Assembly (NCBI RefSeq): GCF_031143425.1
Contig: NC_090451.1
Location: 348,758,339 to 348,822,338 of the forward strand
Direction: 5' to 3'
Origin: Pleurodeles waltl
Taxonomy: Eukaryota > Chordata > Amphibia > Caudata > Salamandridae
DNA length: 64,000 nt
Part shown: piece after piece, positions 45,301 through 56,718 of the stretch
Position numbering within the stretch: position 1 is the first letter of the stretch
Layout of the letters: every line of letters starts with the position of its first letter
Program-made: the position numbers and the translations under genes
Notes under the pieces: generated by a model
Seen by the model: the letters and a program-made list of their open reading frames with translations, nothing else
Told to the model about the DNA's origin: nothing
Database searches by the model: none

Positions 45301-45873
45301 ATAAATGAATTGGGTTTTTATTAAATAGTATAATAGTATTTAAATGTCTTGTGTAGCTGTCTTTTGTCAAAGGTTACAGATTACAGTTTATAATTTGGAT
45401 CTTGACATTTTCTAGGATTCAGCTACAGCCCTGCTGGTGAAAATTGCTTTTAGGGCCTAGACACTTGAGGAACATGTCAATTTTAACATCATACTACTAA
45501 ATATCAGGCACCTTACTTTGTTGGCTAAAAGATGTACTTTTTAACGTTTAAAAGTGGGGTTTCTCACTTGTCACAAAGGGTTTGGCCTCAAGCTATGTTT
45601 TTCTAGGCCCACTCTGTGTGGCACAAAAAATGCTGGAGTCCACAGGTGGCATTTAGCTTCCAGGCCATGGATAGATTTTCTTTACTATATACTTAATGGC
45701 AACTGCAATCAGTCAATTATAGGTAAGTAAATGTAACCATGCTTAAAGGAGTGCACAGGCTCTTTACTACTGTTAGCAGGAGTAAAGTGCCAAAAGTGCC
45801 AAAAGTTCTAAATTTAACAAAACAGGAAGAGGACAAATAGGGAACAACCTACAAAACATGGTATTTTCCTACA
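42363..45873. mobile_element. Rearranged LTR pair, head to head
   Basis: Starts TGTAGGAAACC and ends TTTTCCTACA, as LTR termini do. The first about 280 bp read as an LTR start on the plus strand. The remainder (about 42641-45873) reads as an LTR on the minus strand: its 42650-42720 segment (GCTCACTCCTCTGGTAG, CAGGCTTAATGTAG) matches the 8400 LTR near 8500. No target duplication is seen (GCACC versus TATAT). A MITE-like insertion occupies 43166-44487. No coding sequence is supported. Confidence 0.5.
43166..44487. mobile_element. MITE-like insertion with GGCCGATGTACTAA-type ends
   Basis: Left end CTGGCCGATGTACTAA, right end TATATCTGGTCCTTAG (reverse complement CTAAGGACCAGATATA). Internally it is made of repeated GGAAATCGCAATT/AAGAAATC words and several self-complementary stretches, for example 43681-43740 (CCTACCTCATTAATA...TATGAGGTAGG). 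Flanking triplets TAA and TTA are not identical. Similar in style to Harbinger-type MITEs. Confidence 0.5.
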
Positions 45874-46002
45874 TATATGTACATATGAGGAGTCACAATA
45901 CCAGGCGTCACTACATCATGGCCATTATGCTGAAAGTGACAATTAATAAACACCATTCAGTATACTCAATAATGTTCAATTCATGGCATAAAATGTATGC
46001 AA

Positions 46003-46007
<5 letters not shown>

Positions 46008-46047
<40 letters not shown>

Positions 46048-46070
46048 ATATATATATATATATATATATG
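46008..46070. repeat. (TA)n microsatellite
   Basis: Two TA runs separated by TGTATGTATG. Confidence 0.95.
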
Positions 46071-46452
46071 GTAATGATATTTTCAACACAACATTATTTT
46101 CAACTGTATTTTTCCCACAATGTTGTGTCAGTGATCCTGACTAGTAGCTCCCCATGACTACCTTGGTATGTCCCTTGGCTTTGAAGGATTCCAGATCTCT
46201 TTTCTGTGATTGGCTGATTATTTCCTTCCTCAGTATTTCTTAAGACTTCCCTATGAGATGTTACTATCCCATGGATGTGCCATTTTAGGCTCACAGCACA
46301 GCAGGATACTGGATTCGATGGATATTCTCCCATCACCTCAATGACGCCACATAATAAGTAGTACTATCAAAATGGTTGTAAATCTTATGCTCACGCTGAA
46401 TATACTTTTCTGATTATATATTAAAACTCATTCCAGAGCCACTGGCTGTTCC

Positions 46453-46740
46453 TTTGACACACCAAGCAGCACTGTCTGGTGTGGGACTATGTCCCCCAGA
46501 CTCACTCTTGGCAAGGTGGGGGCCTGGAAGACAGCAACGCTCACAAAAGCGCAGGAAGAGTCCCACAGCATCGGTGTTTGTTTGAGCTATTTCTTGCCTC
46601 CTTTGACATTCCGAGCAGCACGATCTGGGGTGGGACTGTGTCCCCCAGACTCACTCTTTGCAAAGCGGGCCCAGGGTGACAGTGTCATGCACATAAGCAT
46701 GAGAGGAGTCTTGCAGCACGGAACACACACAGGTCACACC
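46453..46740 (+). repeat. Tandem 149-bp monomers in LINE 5' region
   Basis: TTTGACACACCAAGCAGCAC at 46453 and TTTGACATTCCGAGCAGCAC at 46602 each begin a unit containing GTCCCCCAGACTCACTCTT. The spacing of 149 bp and position upstream of ORF1 suggest promoter monomers (inference). Confidence 0.75.
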
Positions 46741-46945
46741 CGGGTGTGCGCCTGAGCCAAGACCAGGCCCTTCTTTGCCCGTCATCAACAGGAAAAGGTA
46801 GGGCAGGGCCACACCCTTGGCTCTGGAGTGGAAAGTCATTGTTACTTCATTTATAAGGTATAAGGTGTAACCATGTTGCTGGATTGATTTGTGACACTTT
46901 AAGTGGCTTTTCATTGGTGGACTGTGTTATCACTTTAGGGCAATT

Positions 46946-48316
46946 ATGGGTAAAAGAAAAGCACACAACTCCCATGTAGGCAAGGAGACCCCTAATAAGC
47001 TTGCACCAGCTATTATAAACTATTTATCTTTTGTAATGGGTGCAATTGACACAGAGATAGGCAGGTTTGAGCAGCATTTAGACGACGCACACCACCTGTC
47101 ATTAGAAGCAGTAACTAGCCACACTGAGTATTCTGCTCAATCAGTCACCTCAATCATTAGTATTAATGACAGTGGGGAGGGCAAACAGGCCTCCATCGTT
47201 TGTTCCTCTTCAGCAACAACAAGCAATATCAACAAAGAGCCGCCTATTAACCCTTATGTACAGTTGAATACCGTGGCAGAACGTGTGTGAGTAGTAGCTG
47301 ATATACACCCACAACCTCCTGTGCTCCCTACAAAAAACAAAAACAGGAAATCAACCCACCCTGCAAAAAAGCAGAAAGTTACTCTAACTTTCCCAGTGGC
47401 AATCCAAAACCCAGGTTGTACTGTGTTCACAAAATCCCATTGAGAAGAGTCGCTGAAAGTGTTGTTTACACCCTTTAAATCACTTTTGTGAAAAGGTGAT
47501 GGAGACGTTACTAGCCAAGTTGAACTCTATATGTTCTCATATTTGTTTGCATGTAGACAAGGCAATTGAGAAGACCCTGGCCTCTACTGAAAAGTTAGGC
47601 TGCAGCCTTCAAACACAGTTTTTGTCCTGTGATGCCCCTATTCACAACCAGGCTAAGTCTGCCACTACACCAACTGGGTAGGACATGATTGTGGTATTGC
47701 TCTTAAGGGAAAATGGGGTGACACCAGTTTTTGAGTGTGCAGCACCTAAACTTCCATCTAGGGTTAATCTGTAGTCATTTAGCTGTGGGGTGGCTCAGTG
47801 CCTTTCATACCAAAAGGGTTGTCAGGCTCTAAACATTTACCTGCTAAGTTTAAACACCCTACTCCCTCGCCTACATCTGCCACCAAATGTACACCATACG
47901 CTATAATGATAGATTAAATTTCACCTCTCTCACCGAACACAAAAGAACCCCATCAGGATTCAAAATATAGGGTGATGCATTGGTTTAGGATTAATTCAGG
48001 TTGCCCCTGTGATCTTTCTAATGTGATTTTAACAGCAAGGAGAGTCACACGGGATGGACATTCCCCTAAATCTACCGATGGTGACTGTGTGGTGGTCAAT
48101 TTTAGAAATCCTACCCTGGTCAAGAAGTTACTGGTTGCTTTAGGCTACTTGTCAAATACAAGTAGTTCAAGGCTTTACCTCCCATTTTTTATTATACATC
48201 CTGCTACGCACATAGCAGAGACCAGACAGTCTTTAATACCCCTGCCCCTCAGATACATAATAGGGAACATAGATTCAGCTCCTCTGTTTCCTTACAAAAC
48301 AGTTTTGCACCTTTAG
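46946..48316 (+). pseudogene. LINE ORF1 (degenerate)
   Basis: Starts MGKRKAHNSHVGKETPNKLA. A first open segment of 114 codons ends at 47290. The frame then passes through several stops and resumes at 47972-48316 with DCVVVNFRNPTLVKKLLVAL and SRLYLPFFIIHPATHIAETR, consistent with a nucleic-acid-binding ORF1 C-terminal fold, though I recognise no named domain with certainty. It precedes ORF2 directly. Confidence 0.55.
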
Positions 48317-48321
48317 AAGAT

Positions 48322-48567
48322 TTGCAGGATATTGATTGGTGCCCTGAGAAGTCCACACCTACATTGCTGCCCTTGCAAACACCTTTTATAAAGTCTTTTG
48401 ACCCCAACCCTCCAGGCATGCCTTTAGACACAGTTGCGCGTGTGCGCTTGAAAGGGGATTCTCAAAGTAAGTCATATAAGACATCTCTTCCCCTTTCCCT
48501 CTTGCCTTGTAATTTGCTGTCATGGAAAGTGGCGGCTATTCAGAATAAACTATCAAATGAAGACTAT
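48322..48567 (+). pseudogene. LINE ORF2, N-terminus of APE endonuclease
   Basis: The first conserved endonuclease motif is readable as LLSWKVAAIQNKLSNEDY (compare SWNVAG..NK). It stops at Harbinger copy 4, whose TAT target copy is the Tyr codon. The next part resumes at 56122. Confidence 0.75.
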
Positions 48568-48760
48568 GGCCCTCATTACAACCCTGGCGGTCGGTGTTAA
48601 AGTGGCAGTAATACCGCCAACAGGCCGGCGGTAAAAAAAATGGAATCACAACCATGGTGGAAACCGCCAACATAGACAGCCACTTTAACACTCAGACCGC
48701 CACGGCGGTAGAAACAAACACCGCGCCGGTAACCTCCAACAGACAGGCGGAAGACAAAGT
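48568..48760 (+). repeat. SANT2-side terminus of Harbinger copy 4
   Basis: Inverted-repeat end followed by GGCGGTCGGTGTTAAAG, ATACCGCCAACAGGCCGGCG and CACGGCGGTAGAAAC, the same box series as copies 2, 3 and 5. Confidence 0.85.
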
Positions 48761-49439
48761 ACTGCCCACAGTATTTCAACACGCCTATCCGCCACCTTTT
48801 CCGTGGCAGAACCAACACTATCAAAAGCACGGCGGAAACAGTACACAGAAGGGAAAACACTCACCTCTCGACACCCAATGAGGAGCCAGGACGCCATGGA
48901 GCACGAACTACAGGTGTTACCTATGCTGCTCTTCCTCCTGCTCTATCAGGAGCAGGACAGATGCTGTCGACAACCACGGTGAGTACTGCACCTACAACAC
49001 AGGGGAGGGGGGATAGAGAGTGACACACACACGCAACATGCAATACCACCACCCCCACCCTCACCCACAACACCATACACCCAAATACATGCAGCAACAT
49101 TACATATACACCCCCCCACCCCCTGGAAGAATGCAAGGACAAAAGGAAATGATTGTAACCAGTGTAATCATGAAAGATATGGTAGTCAAAAATCAAAATT
49201 CAGTATATACAAATATGCACACCAACTACACAAGTCCGATTAGTGTACCAATCATTGTCCATGGACCACTGGTCCCAAAATGCATAGGTGAAGCCCACAC
49301 TAGATACCTGACTGGAAACGGAGAGAACACTGCTGGGGCATCAGACCGAAAATATACATGCACCTCAGGGGGAGGGGGGGGCACCTCAGCCAGATGAACG
49401 CACGATGCCACTGCTGCACGAGGGGGCTCCATGCCCATT

Positions 49440-49690
49440 GCTGTATCCTGGGGAGTGCAAAGCCACAGTCTCTCAAGTCCCTCCAGTGGGTGGTTTGCCC
49501 ACTGCTTTATCCTGGGGAGTGCAAAGCCACAGTCTCTCAAGTCTCTCCAGTGGGTGGTTTGCCCACTGCTTTATCCTGAGGAGTGCAAAGCCACAGTCTC
49601 TCAAGTCTCTCCAGTGGGTGGTTTGCCCACTGCTTTATCCTGGGGAGTGGAAAGCCACAGGGTCTCAAGTGGATGTCATTCTCCACTGGT
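49440..49690. repeat. 64-bp tandem array (copy 4)
   Basis: Units starting TCCTGGGGAGTGCAAAGCCA at 49446, 49510, 49574 and 49638 give an exact 64-bp period; they are homologous to the arrays of copies 2 and 3. Confidence 0.93.
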
Positions 49691-49870
49691 TCTGGAGGGG
49701 GCCTGGTGCCCAGAGTGATTCATCCTGCCAAGGACTGAGGTAGTGGATGTATCTCTCCACTGGTTCTGGAGGGGGCCTGGTGCCCAGAGTGCTTCATCCT
49801 GCCAAGGACAGAGGTAGTGGATGTATCTCTCCACTGGTTCTTGAGGAAGCATGGTGCCCAGAGTGCTCCA
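49670..49870. repeat. 74-bp tandem array (copy 4)
   Basis: About two and a half units of TCTCCACTGGTTCTGGAGGG with CCTGGTGCCCAGAGTG, the reverse of the copy 2 array at 22505-22915. Confidence 0.85.
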
Positions 49871-50028
49871 CGTGCAGTGTGGCCGGTACAATTCCCTCAC
49901 CTGGGTGTGTGTGACACGAGATTGGTGAGGTACAGGTAGCATGATACGCCATGGAGACAGCGACATACCCCACACTGCTGCGGCTTCGCCTTCCACCTGC
50001 AGGTGCAAACAGCGATGGAACTCATGCC

Positions 50029-52678
50029 TCATGGAAGCTGACCACTGGGGATGGTAGCCATGTCAGCGGTGGTGCCACTGTCCGAGTATGTCGCAGGGCC
50101 GGAGGTGGTGCTTGCGGCTGTGTCTGTGGCGGCGGTGCATGGGTCAGCACCTGCTGAGGGACGCATCAGGACGTCTCCTGCAGCCTCGGATGGCTGCCCA
50201 CTGGGGAAGAGGCTGGGGACTGTCGCCGAGGCTGTAGACATGCCAGTGGCGGTGCAGGTGGCGGTTGTGGTGGCAGGGCAGCTAGTGGTGTTCGCGGCCG
50301 TACAGGTTGGTGTAGTCGTGGACAGAAGGTGTGACACTGGTCTCTCAGTCGGTGCCACCATGCCCTCTCCTGATCTTCTCTTCTGCTTTTGGCCCTTCCC
50401 CACCTTTGATGGTTCCGCAGTTGTCTTGCCATTATCCCCTTTTGTTTTTGCTGAGCCCTTAGTGGCTGGTAGTTTCGGCTTCTCCCTCCGGGATATGGGC
50501 ACTTTTTTCACCTTGTCAGGTGGTGGAATGTCCTTGCCCTCACTGCATGGCACACTGGCAGCCCTGATGGGTGGCGCACTCGATGAGCCCGCAGTTGCTG
50601 GCACCACTGTGCCTGGGGATTTGGTGGCTGAGGTGCTCGGCTGGGACCTGGAAAGCCTGGCCCGAGGTGGGAGTGGAGGAAGTGGTAGTGGTTGTAGGAG
50701 GTGTACGTCTGCTGAATTTGGGTGAAGGTGCATGGGCCGGAGGCTGTTGTGAGGTGGATGGCTGTTGGTTGGGTGTGTGCCTGTGTTTGTGTACTTTGGG
50801 AGGAGAGCTCACAGACACACTGGGAGAGGACACAGGGGATGTGTGAATGGTAGTGGGGGTGGTGATTGCACGTGAGCGGTGTGTGGTGATGGGCATGCTG
50901 GTGATGGAGGCAGTGGCTGAGAATGTAGTGCATGCAGGTGTGAGTGAAGATGAGACAGGGAGGGAGGAGGAGGACGTGGAGGAGGGGGACACAGTGGAGG
51001 CTGTGGATGTTGCTGTGTCTGCATGGGGATGGTACTTGTGTGAGTGCCTGTGGGATGTGTGGTGCTTATGTTTGCCTGAGCCACTCTTGTGTGTTGATGT
51101 GTGGATAGGCTGAGGTACAGGGAATTGTGTCTGGGAGAAGGAAGTTAGAGGGGGGAGGCTGGACACAGGGACAATGGCTGCCATCCGTCCTGAGGCCAGA
51201 GCCTGAAATGTTCTCTGTTGTGCCGCCTTCCCAGAATGAATGCCCTCCAGGTATGCATTTGTTTGTTGCAAATGCCTCAACACCCTGAATGGCATTCAAA
51301 ATGGTAGATTGCACAACAGTGAGGGATCTCAGGAGGTCAATAGCCTCCTCACTGAGGGCAGCAGGGCTGACTGGGGCAGGGTCTAAGGTGCCTGGTGCAA
51401 AGGAGATGCCCACCCTCCTGGGTGAGCGGGCACGAGACACACGCTGAGGGGCTGCTGGGAGGGAGGTGCTGGTAGGGGGGGTGGCGGCTGTACCTGTTAA
51501 TGCGGTGGGCACAGAGGTGCCCGCCACCGCAAGGGAGCTCCCATCAGAGGAGGAGACGCTGTCACTGGTGTCTGCTCCTGTCCCCGCCGTGGAGCTCCCC
51601 TCACCCTCCGTCCCAACGGTGGCTTCAGACTCTGTTGTTTCACCCTCCAGGGCCAAGAGGGTTGCAGCTCCCTCCGGCTCCAGTCCCAAAGCTCCTCTGC
51701 CTGATGATGCTATTGCACACAAGAACAATGAGACCACAAAAAGGGGGGGGGGAGACAGAAGAAAAACATGTTCAGTGCATGCAACACCACTACCATTGGC
51801 AGACACAACACACATGGAGCAGCCCTCTGCACTATGCCATGCACTAACAGTTCCTAGTAATTTCACCTGACCATGGGGTACGAGGCCTAAACCCAATTGC
51901 TGCACACCTGGAAGTCACAGGAGCCTGACTAGGTGTAGATGGCTCTTACCACTACTGGGGTTGGGGTGCCACATACCCTGCCTCACAAGGGACCTTACTT
52001 ACCAAGTTCGCCCTGGCCTAGGGGAACCCACTGCCACCTCCCCCACCCAGACACCTTGTTATGCACACAGAGTCAGCTGAATGAGAGTGTACTCACCCCC
52101 TTGTGTTTGCTGTGATGCCCTCAAGCGCCCATCCAACTCCAGATACGCCACCGCCAGGATCCGGGGCATCAGGGGGGTCATGGTGTGACGGGCACCCCTT
52201 CCACGTTGGGAGGCCATCCCCAGCTGGGCCTCCGCTGTCTTCTTGCTCCAGTGTCGCAGGTCCTCCCATCTTTTACGGCAGTGGGTGCTCCGTCTGTGGT
52301 AGACCCCGAGGGCCCGGACGTCCTTGGCGATGGCACGCCAAATACCCTTCTTCTGGTGGGCGCTGACCTAGAGGAATGGTACGGGGGAACGGAAATTACT
52401 CACCCGTCCGGACCATCATACTCATTGCCCACCAGTTCCCACCCATGCCCTGACACACATGCACTCACCATCCGCACATGCAGGCCTCAGCCTCCCCCAT
52501 GTATCTTCCATCCACACCACTCAAAGCAGGCATTGCCCATGCAGGATGCTCACAGTGTACTTACCTGTTTTTCTGAAGGACCGTACAGTTGCGTGTACTG
52601 GGGGAGGACCCAATCCACTAGTTTCTCCAACTCCTCCAAAGTGAAGGCAGGGGCCCTTTCCCCAGACACTGTAGCCAT
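50029..52678 (-). pseudogene. SANT2: second Harbinger Myb/SANT-like protein (copy 4)
   Basis: Exons 52678-52565 (114 nt), 52367-52097 (271 nt) and 51719-50029, with the same junctions as copy 3. It starts MATVSGERAPAFTLEELEKL. The SANT-like region (exons 1-2) is open. Exon 3 carries the helical block EEAIDLLRSLTVVQSTILNA and, after a frame change near 51290, HLQQTNAYLEGIHSGKAAQQ. A second frame change near 50650 precedes the Lys-rich tail KVKKVPISRREKPKLPATKG. The tail agrees with copy 2 and differs from copy 3. The reading frame is conserved between breaks, which supports past protein function. Confidence 0.8.
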
Positions 52679-53084
52679 CGTCCCTTCCAGACACAGGTCA
52701 CAGCAGCACTTGCAGTGTAGGTCCTCTCCTGTTGAAGGTCAGGTATCAAGTGAGTGAACGGACAGAAAATGGCGGTCATGACTGTGGCGGTGCGTACCGT
52801 CACCGCCGGCGTACATCGTAATTGGCTCTTGGGACCCATAGGGCCCAATGTTAACCAATGCAGAATTGCGCCGCGGTCTTTGACTGCCCACCGCAACGGT
52901 GTACAACGCCAGCGCAGTTACCTCACATCCCTTTGTCCCACCTTACAGGTCAGGCAGCCGCATTTCAGGGGCCACATGAGATGGATAAAAACGGTGTCAC
53001 ACATATATAGGCCGGGAATACAGACAGATACCGGCACATTGCGGATTAATAACGTTTCTGCAAATAACACATTGTGATACCTCA
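52679..53084. promoter_or_regulatory. Divergent SANT2/transposase promoter region, copy 4
   Basis: Contains ATGGCGGTCATGACTGTGGC and GGTGCGTACCGTCACCGCC (52769-52806) and GACTGCCCACCGC near 52884, aligning in position and motif with 33000-33070 of copy 3 and 19508-19560 of copy 2. Confidence 0.5.
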
Positions 53085-54223
53085 GTGTTGGATGACTCTC
53101 TGCTCGCTGTTCTCCTCCACAGGGCACGTCTGCTGGGGCAGGTGATGAGATGGCGGCATCCTCCGGTGTACAGACTCCTGGTGGACCTGTCGGCAATGGA
53201 ACAGAGACACATCATAATCACATACAGACTTGATCATGCAACAATCCTGGAACTGTGTGCCCAGTTGGAGCCCGACCTGATCTCAGCTATCCGCCATCCC
53301 ACAGGGATACCCCCTCTAGTGCAGGTCCTGTCTGTACTCCATTTCCTGGCCAGTGGGTCTTTTCAAACAACAGTGGCCATGGCATCAGGGATGTCCCAGC
53401 CAATGTTCTCTAATGTGTTGTCCAGAGTGTTGTCTGCCCTGCTGAAACACATGCGCAGCTACATCATTTTCCCTCAGGTGGAGGATTTGCCCACAGTGAA
53501 AGGTGACTTCTATGCCCTGGGACATATCCTCAGTATCACTGGTGCCATTGATGGTACACTTGTGGCATTTGTCCCCCCCCACAGGAATGAACAGGTGTAC
53601 AGAAACCGGAAAAGCTACCATTCGATGAGTGTGCAGATGGTGTGTTTGGCAGACCAGTACATCTCCCATGTGAATGCCAAGTATCCTGGCTCTGTGCATG
53701 ACGCTTACATTTTGAGAAATAGCAGCATCCCTTATGTGATGGGGCAACTCCTGAGGCACCGTGTGTGGCTAATAGGTGAGGCCAAGGTCCCAATACAATT
53801 GACATAGGTGTCTGGTATGGGGTTGTTCCTAAGGGTTAGTGTGTGTCTAACAGTTGTTGCTTGACATTTGCAGGTGACTCTGGTTACCCCAACCTGTCAT
53901 GGCTCCTGACACCAGTGAGGAATCCCAGGACAAGGGCAGAGGATCGCTACAATGAGGCACTTGAGCGAACTAGGAGGCTAATAGAACGCACCTTCGGCCT
54001 CCTGAAGGCCAGATTCCGGTGCCTCCATCTGACAGGTGGTTCCCTGTACTACTCACCAAAGAAGGTGTGCCAGATAATCGTGGCCTGCTGTATGCTGCAC
54101 AACCTGGCATTGCGCAAGGTACATTTTCTGCAGGAGGATGGGCCATATGGTGGTCTTGTGGCAGCTGTGGAGCCTGTGGACAGTGAAGAAGAGGAGGCAG
54201 AAGAAGAGGATATTGACAACTGA
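53085..54223 (+). CDS. HARBI1-like PIF/Harbinger transposase with intron (copy 4)
   Basis: Exon 1 is 53085-53775 (an alternative Met lies at 53145, MRWRHPP). A 98-bp intron follows (53776-53873, GTGAGG...TTTGCAG, phase 1 within the Gly codon before the second Asp). Exon 2 is 53874-54223. Catalytic segments are all present: [17 protein letters not shown] and RRLIERTFGLLKARF. The C-terminus stops at a TGA a few codons before the end seen in copy 3. It otherwise looks functional. The intron has consensus ends, and its removal gives the same codons as intronless copy 3. Confidence 0.88.
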
Positions 54224-54707
54224 AACAACATCATCATGCAATACTTCCAGTGAGACACAGGTAAGAAGATGTCACTGCTTCCCACATCTCATACTGTTGT
54301 TGGAGCTAGGATACGTCTGTCATTTTCACTCAGTGTATGGACCCTAACTTGTCACTTTGACTTTCCATTTCACAGATCTGGGTCCCACTTTCCCTACAGC
54401 TGTGTTACATTGGTATGTGAACAAGTAAATTGACATTGCTATATTCCATAGATATTGCAATTACACATTTGTGAAAGCACAGGCTGACTTCAGATTTTTT
54501 TGTGATTGAAATGTGTTTATTCCTGTGCAAATAAGTGGAGGGGGTTGTAAAATGGGCTGGGGCAATGGTGGAGGTATGTCCATGGCAGAGTCCAGTCTAT
54601 TTGTTTCACAGGTGCATTGACCAAAGGGGCATAGGAAGTGGAGCAATGGCAGTTTAAGGATGGACAGTGTGACATTGTGGGACAGAAGGGTGACATTCAG
54701 TGGGGTC

Positions 54708-56098
54708 TTATTTCCTGGCGGGGGTCTTGGCAATGTTCTCTATCTTGTTCCTGGATCTCAGGGACCGTTTGCGGGGTGGTTCTCCATCTGAAGGGGGTGG
54801 GGTGCTGGTGGGCTGTTGTTCCTGTGGCAGTGCCTCCTGTCCACTAGCGCCAGCGGAGGTGGAGAGCTGTTCATCGTCCAGGCAAGTATCAGGGTCCCGT
54901 TGTTGTGCCACTGTGTCCTTCCTGGTGTTGAGAAGGTCTGCCAGCACCCCTGCAATGGTGACCAGGGTGGTATTGATGGACTTCAAGTCCTCCCTGATCC
55001 CCAGGTAGTGTTCCTCCTGCAGCCGCTGGGTCTCCTGAAACTTGGCCTGTACCGTGCCCATGGTCTGGGAATGGTGGTAAACTCCCATGATGTTGGAGAG
55101 TGCCTCGTGGAGAGTGGGTTCCCTGGGCCTGTCCTCCCCCTTTCGAACAGAAGTCCTCCCAGCTTCCCTGTTATCCTGTGCCTCTGTCCCCAGGAACCGT
55201 GTGCCCACTGCCACTGCCCCCAGGTCCCTGATCGTCCTGTGTTAGTGGGTTTGCCTGGGTTCCCTGTAGTGGTGGACACTCTGCTGATTGACGTGCCCTG
55301 GGTACAGAGGGATGGGCCCGCTGGGTGGGTGCTGTGGTGGTGTTTCTTGAGGGGGGAGGCTCTGTGGTGGTTTGTGACTGTGTCAGGGGAACCGACTGTC
55401 CTGAGGTCCCTGATGTGCCGGGCTGGTCATCTTGATCCAGGCGTGCAGAGCTGCTGTTGTCACTGTGGGCCTCTTCTGTGGGGGTACTGGATATGTCTGG
55501 CACCTCCTGTCCGGTGAGGTTGGGTATGGGTCCTGTTGGGGTGTAAATGCATAGTTATTGTATGTGTGTGTGCCATCTTGTGCAATGGGTGAGTGACCTT
55601 CTACTCCTGTGCTTGCATTATTGGCTTGGTCCTTGTGTGATTGGTGATTTTGGGGCATGAGTGAGTCTCTGTACTGGACATGCTTTGGTGATGGGTGTCC
55701 ATGCATTGGTGTTACATGCAGGGCTTGGTTTTGGGATGTGTGGGTTGTGTTAGTGGGGTATCTGTGGGTTGTTGGGGTGATGGGTGTGAGGGTAAGGGTG
55801 GCAGTATGTGATGGCATGCAGGTGGGGTGTGGGGGATAAAGTAGTAAAGATTTGCCTTACCAGAGTCCAGTCCTCCTGCTACTCCTGTGAGGCCCTCAGG
55901 ATGCATAATTGCCAAGACTTGCTCCTCCCATGTTGTTAGTTGTTGGGGAGGAGGTGGGGGTCCACCGCCAGTCCTCTGTACAGCAATCTGGTATCTGGAT
56001 ACCAAGGAACGTATCTTCCCCCGTAGGTCGTTCCACCTCTTCCTGATGTCATCCTGTGTTCTTGAATGCTGTCCCACTGCGTTGACCCTGTTGATGTA
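54708..56098 (-). pseudogene. MYB: Harbinger Myb/SANT-like protein (copy 4), 5' deleted
   Basis: Exon 1 survives only from about 56098 to 55861 (NRVNAVGQHSRTQDDIRKRW onward, the last SANT helix); its start is deleted up to the terminal repeat. Exon 2 is 55532-54708, with linker (SDNSSSARLDQDDQPGTSG), helical block (TLHEALSNIMGVYHHSQTMG) and basic tail PPRKRSLRSRNKIENIAKTP. A one-base gain in a GGGG run near 55185-55195 breaks the frame. A minus-strand AATAAA lies at 54516-54521. Confidence 0.8.
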
Positions 56099-56101
56099 CT
56101 G

Positions 56102-56121
56102 CCAGGGTTGTAATGAGGGCC
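56102..56121 (-). repeat. Bare 20-bp terminal repeat of copy 4 (MYB side)
   Basis: CCAGGGTTGTAATGAGGGCC, the perfect complement of the left end, directly joined to MYB exon 1 sequence. Subterminal boxes are missing on this side. Confidence 0.9.
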
Positions 56122-56718
56122 TATATGTCATTTATTAAGGGTTTTGACATAATGTGTTTTCAGGAGACCTGAGCCTCAAAGGACTTTTCTGTAAAGGGTT
56201 CTTTTTGTACTGCATCAACACTACCATTATCAGGGAGGACGAAGGGTGGTTTGGCCTGTTTGATTTCAGTTAAGTTTACACATGTGGATGTAAAAGTTCT
56301 ATGCTTCACTTCCTTGTTTTAAATATTGTTTCTGTCAGGGTTTTTTACCGACTTGCTGATTATCAATTTTGTACAATAATATAATTGAACCTCTGAAGTC
56401 ATTGACCGGCTTGCCAATCATATGATAAATTCGAATTGTACCTAATCTTCATGTTGTATATTGTGGGTAGGTGATTTTAATTGTACATTATGTCCATTTA
56501 GTGGGAGTGGGTCTGTGGTTGAGGGGATTATACAAATCAGGAGGTGACCCATTTTAGGCATACAGTGTATGGGGACGCAATTAATAATATGTTATTAAAA
56601 TGCTATCTCCTCTCTGCAGGTGAGTGTGGTCTGGACACACCTAATATCTGTCAATCCTTTTGTAGGGGGAGCAACATAAAGTGCTATTGATTTTATTCTA
56701 GTTTCCAAAACATATAGT
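56122..56718 (+). pseudogene. LINE ORF2, middle of APE endonuclease
   Basis: Resumes after Harbinger copy 4 with SFIKGFDIMCFQET (catalytic Glu motif QET), then a TGA where Trp is usual. Later it shows a GxDFN-like stretch near 56465 (VYCG, D/FN in a shifted frame) and SxIDFILVSKTYS at 56685-56718. Frames are broken. Confidence 0.65.

Larger units (their letters stand above)
48568..56121. mobile_element. PIF/Harbinger three-gene element, copy 4 (7,554 bp)
   Basis: Perfect 20-bp inverted ends (GGCCCTCATTACAACCCTGG and its complement at 56102-56121) flanked by TAT (48565-48567 and 56122-56124). Order is the same as copy 3. The MYB-side end is reduced to the bare 20-bp repeat: sequence jumps from within MYB exon 1 to the terminus, removing the SANT N-terminal part and all subterminal boxes on that side. 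SANT2 has two frameshifts; the transposase is nearly intact with an intron. Confidence 0.93.
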
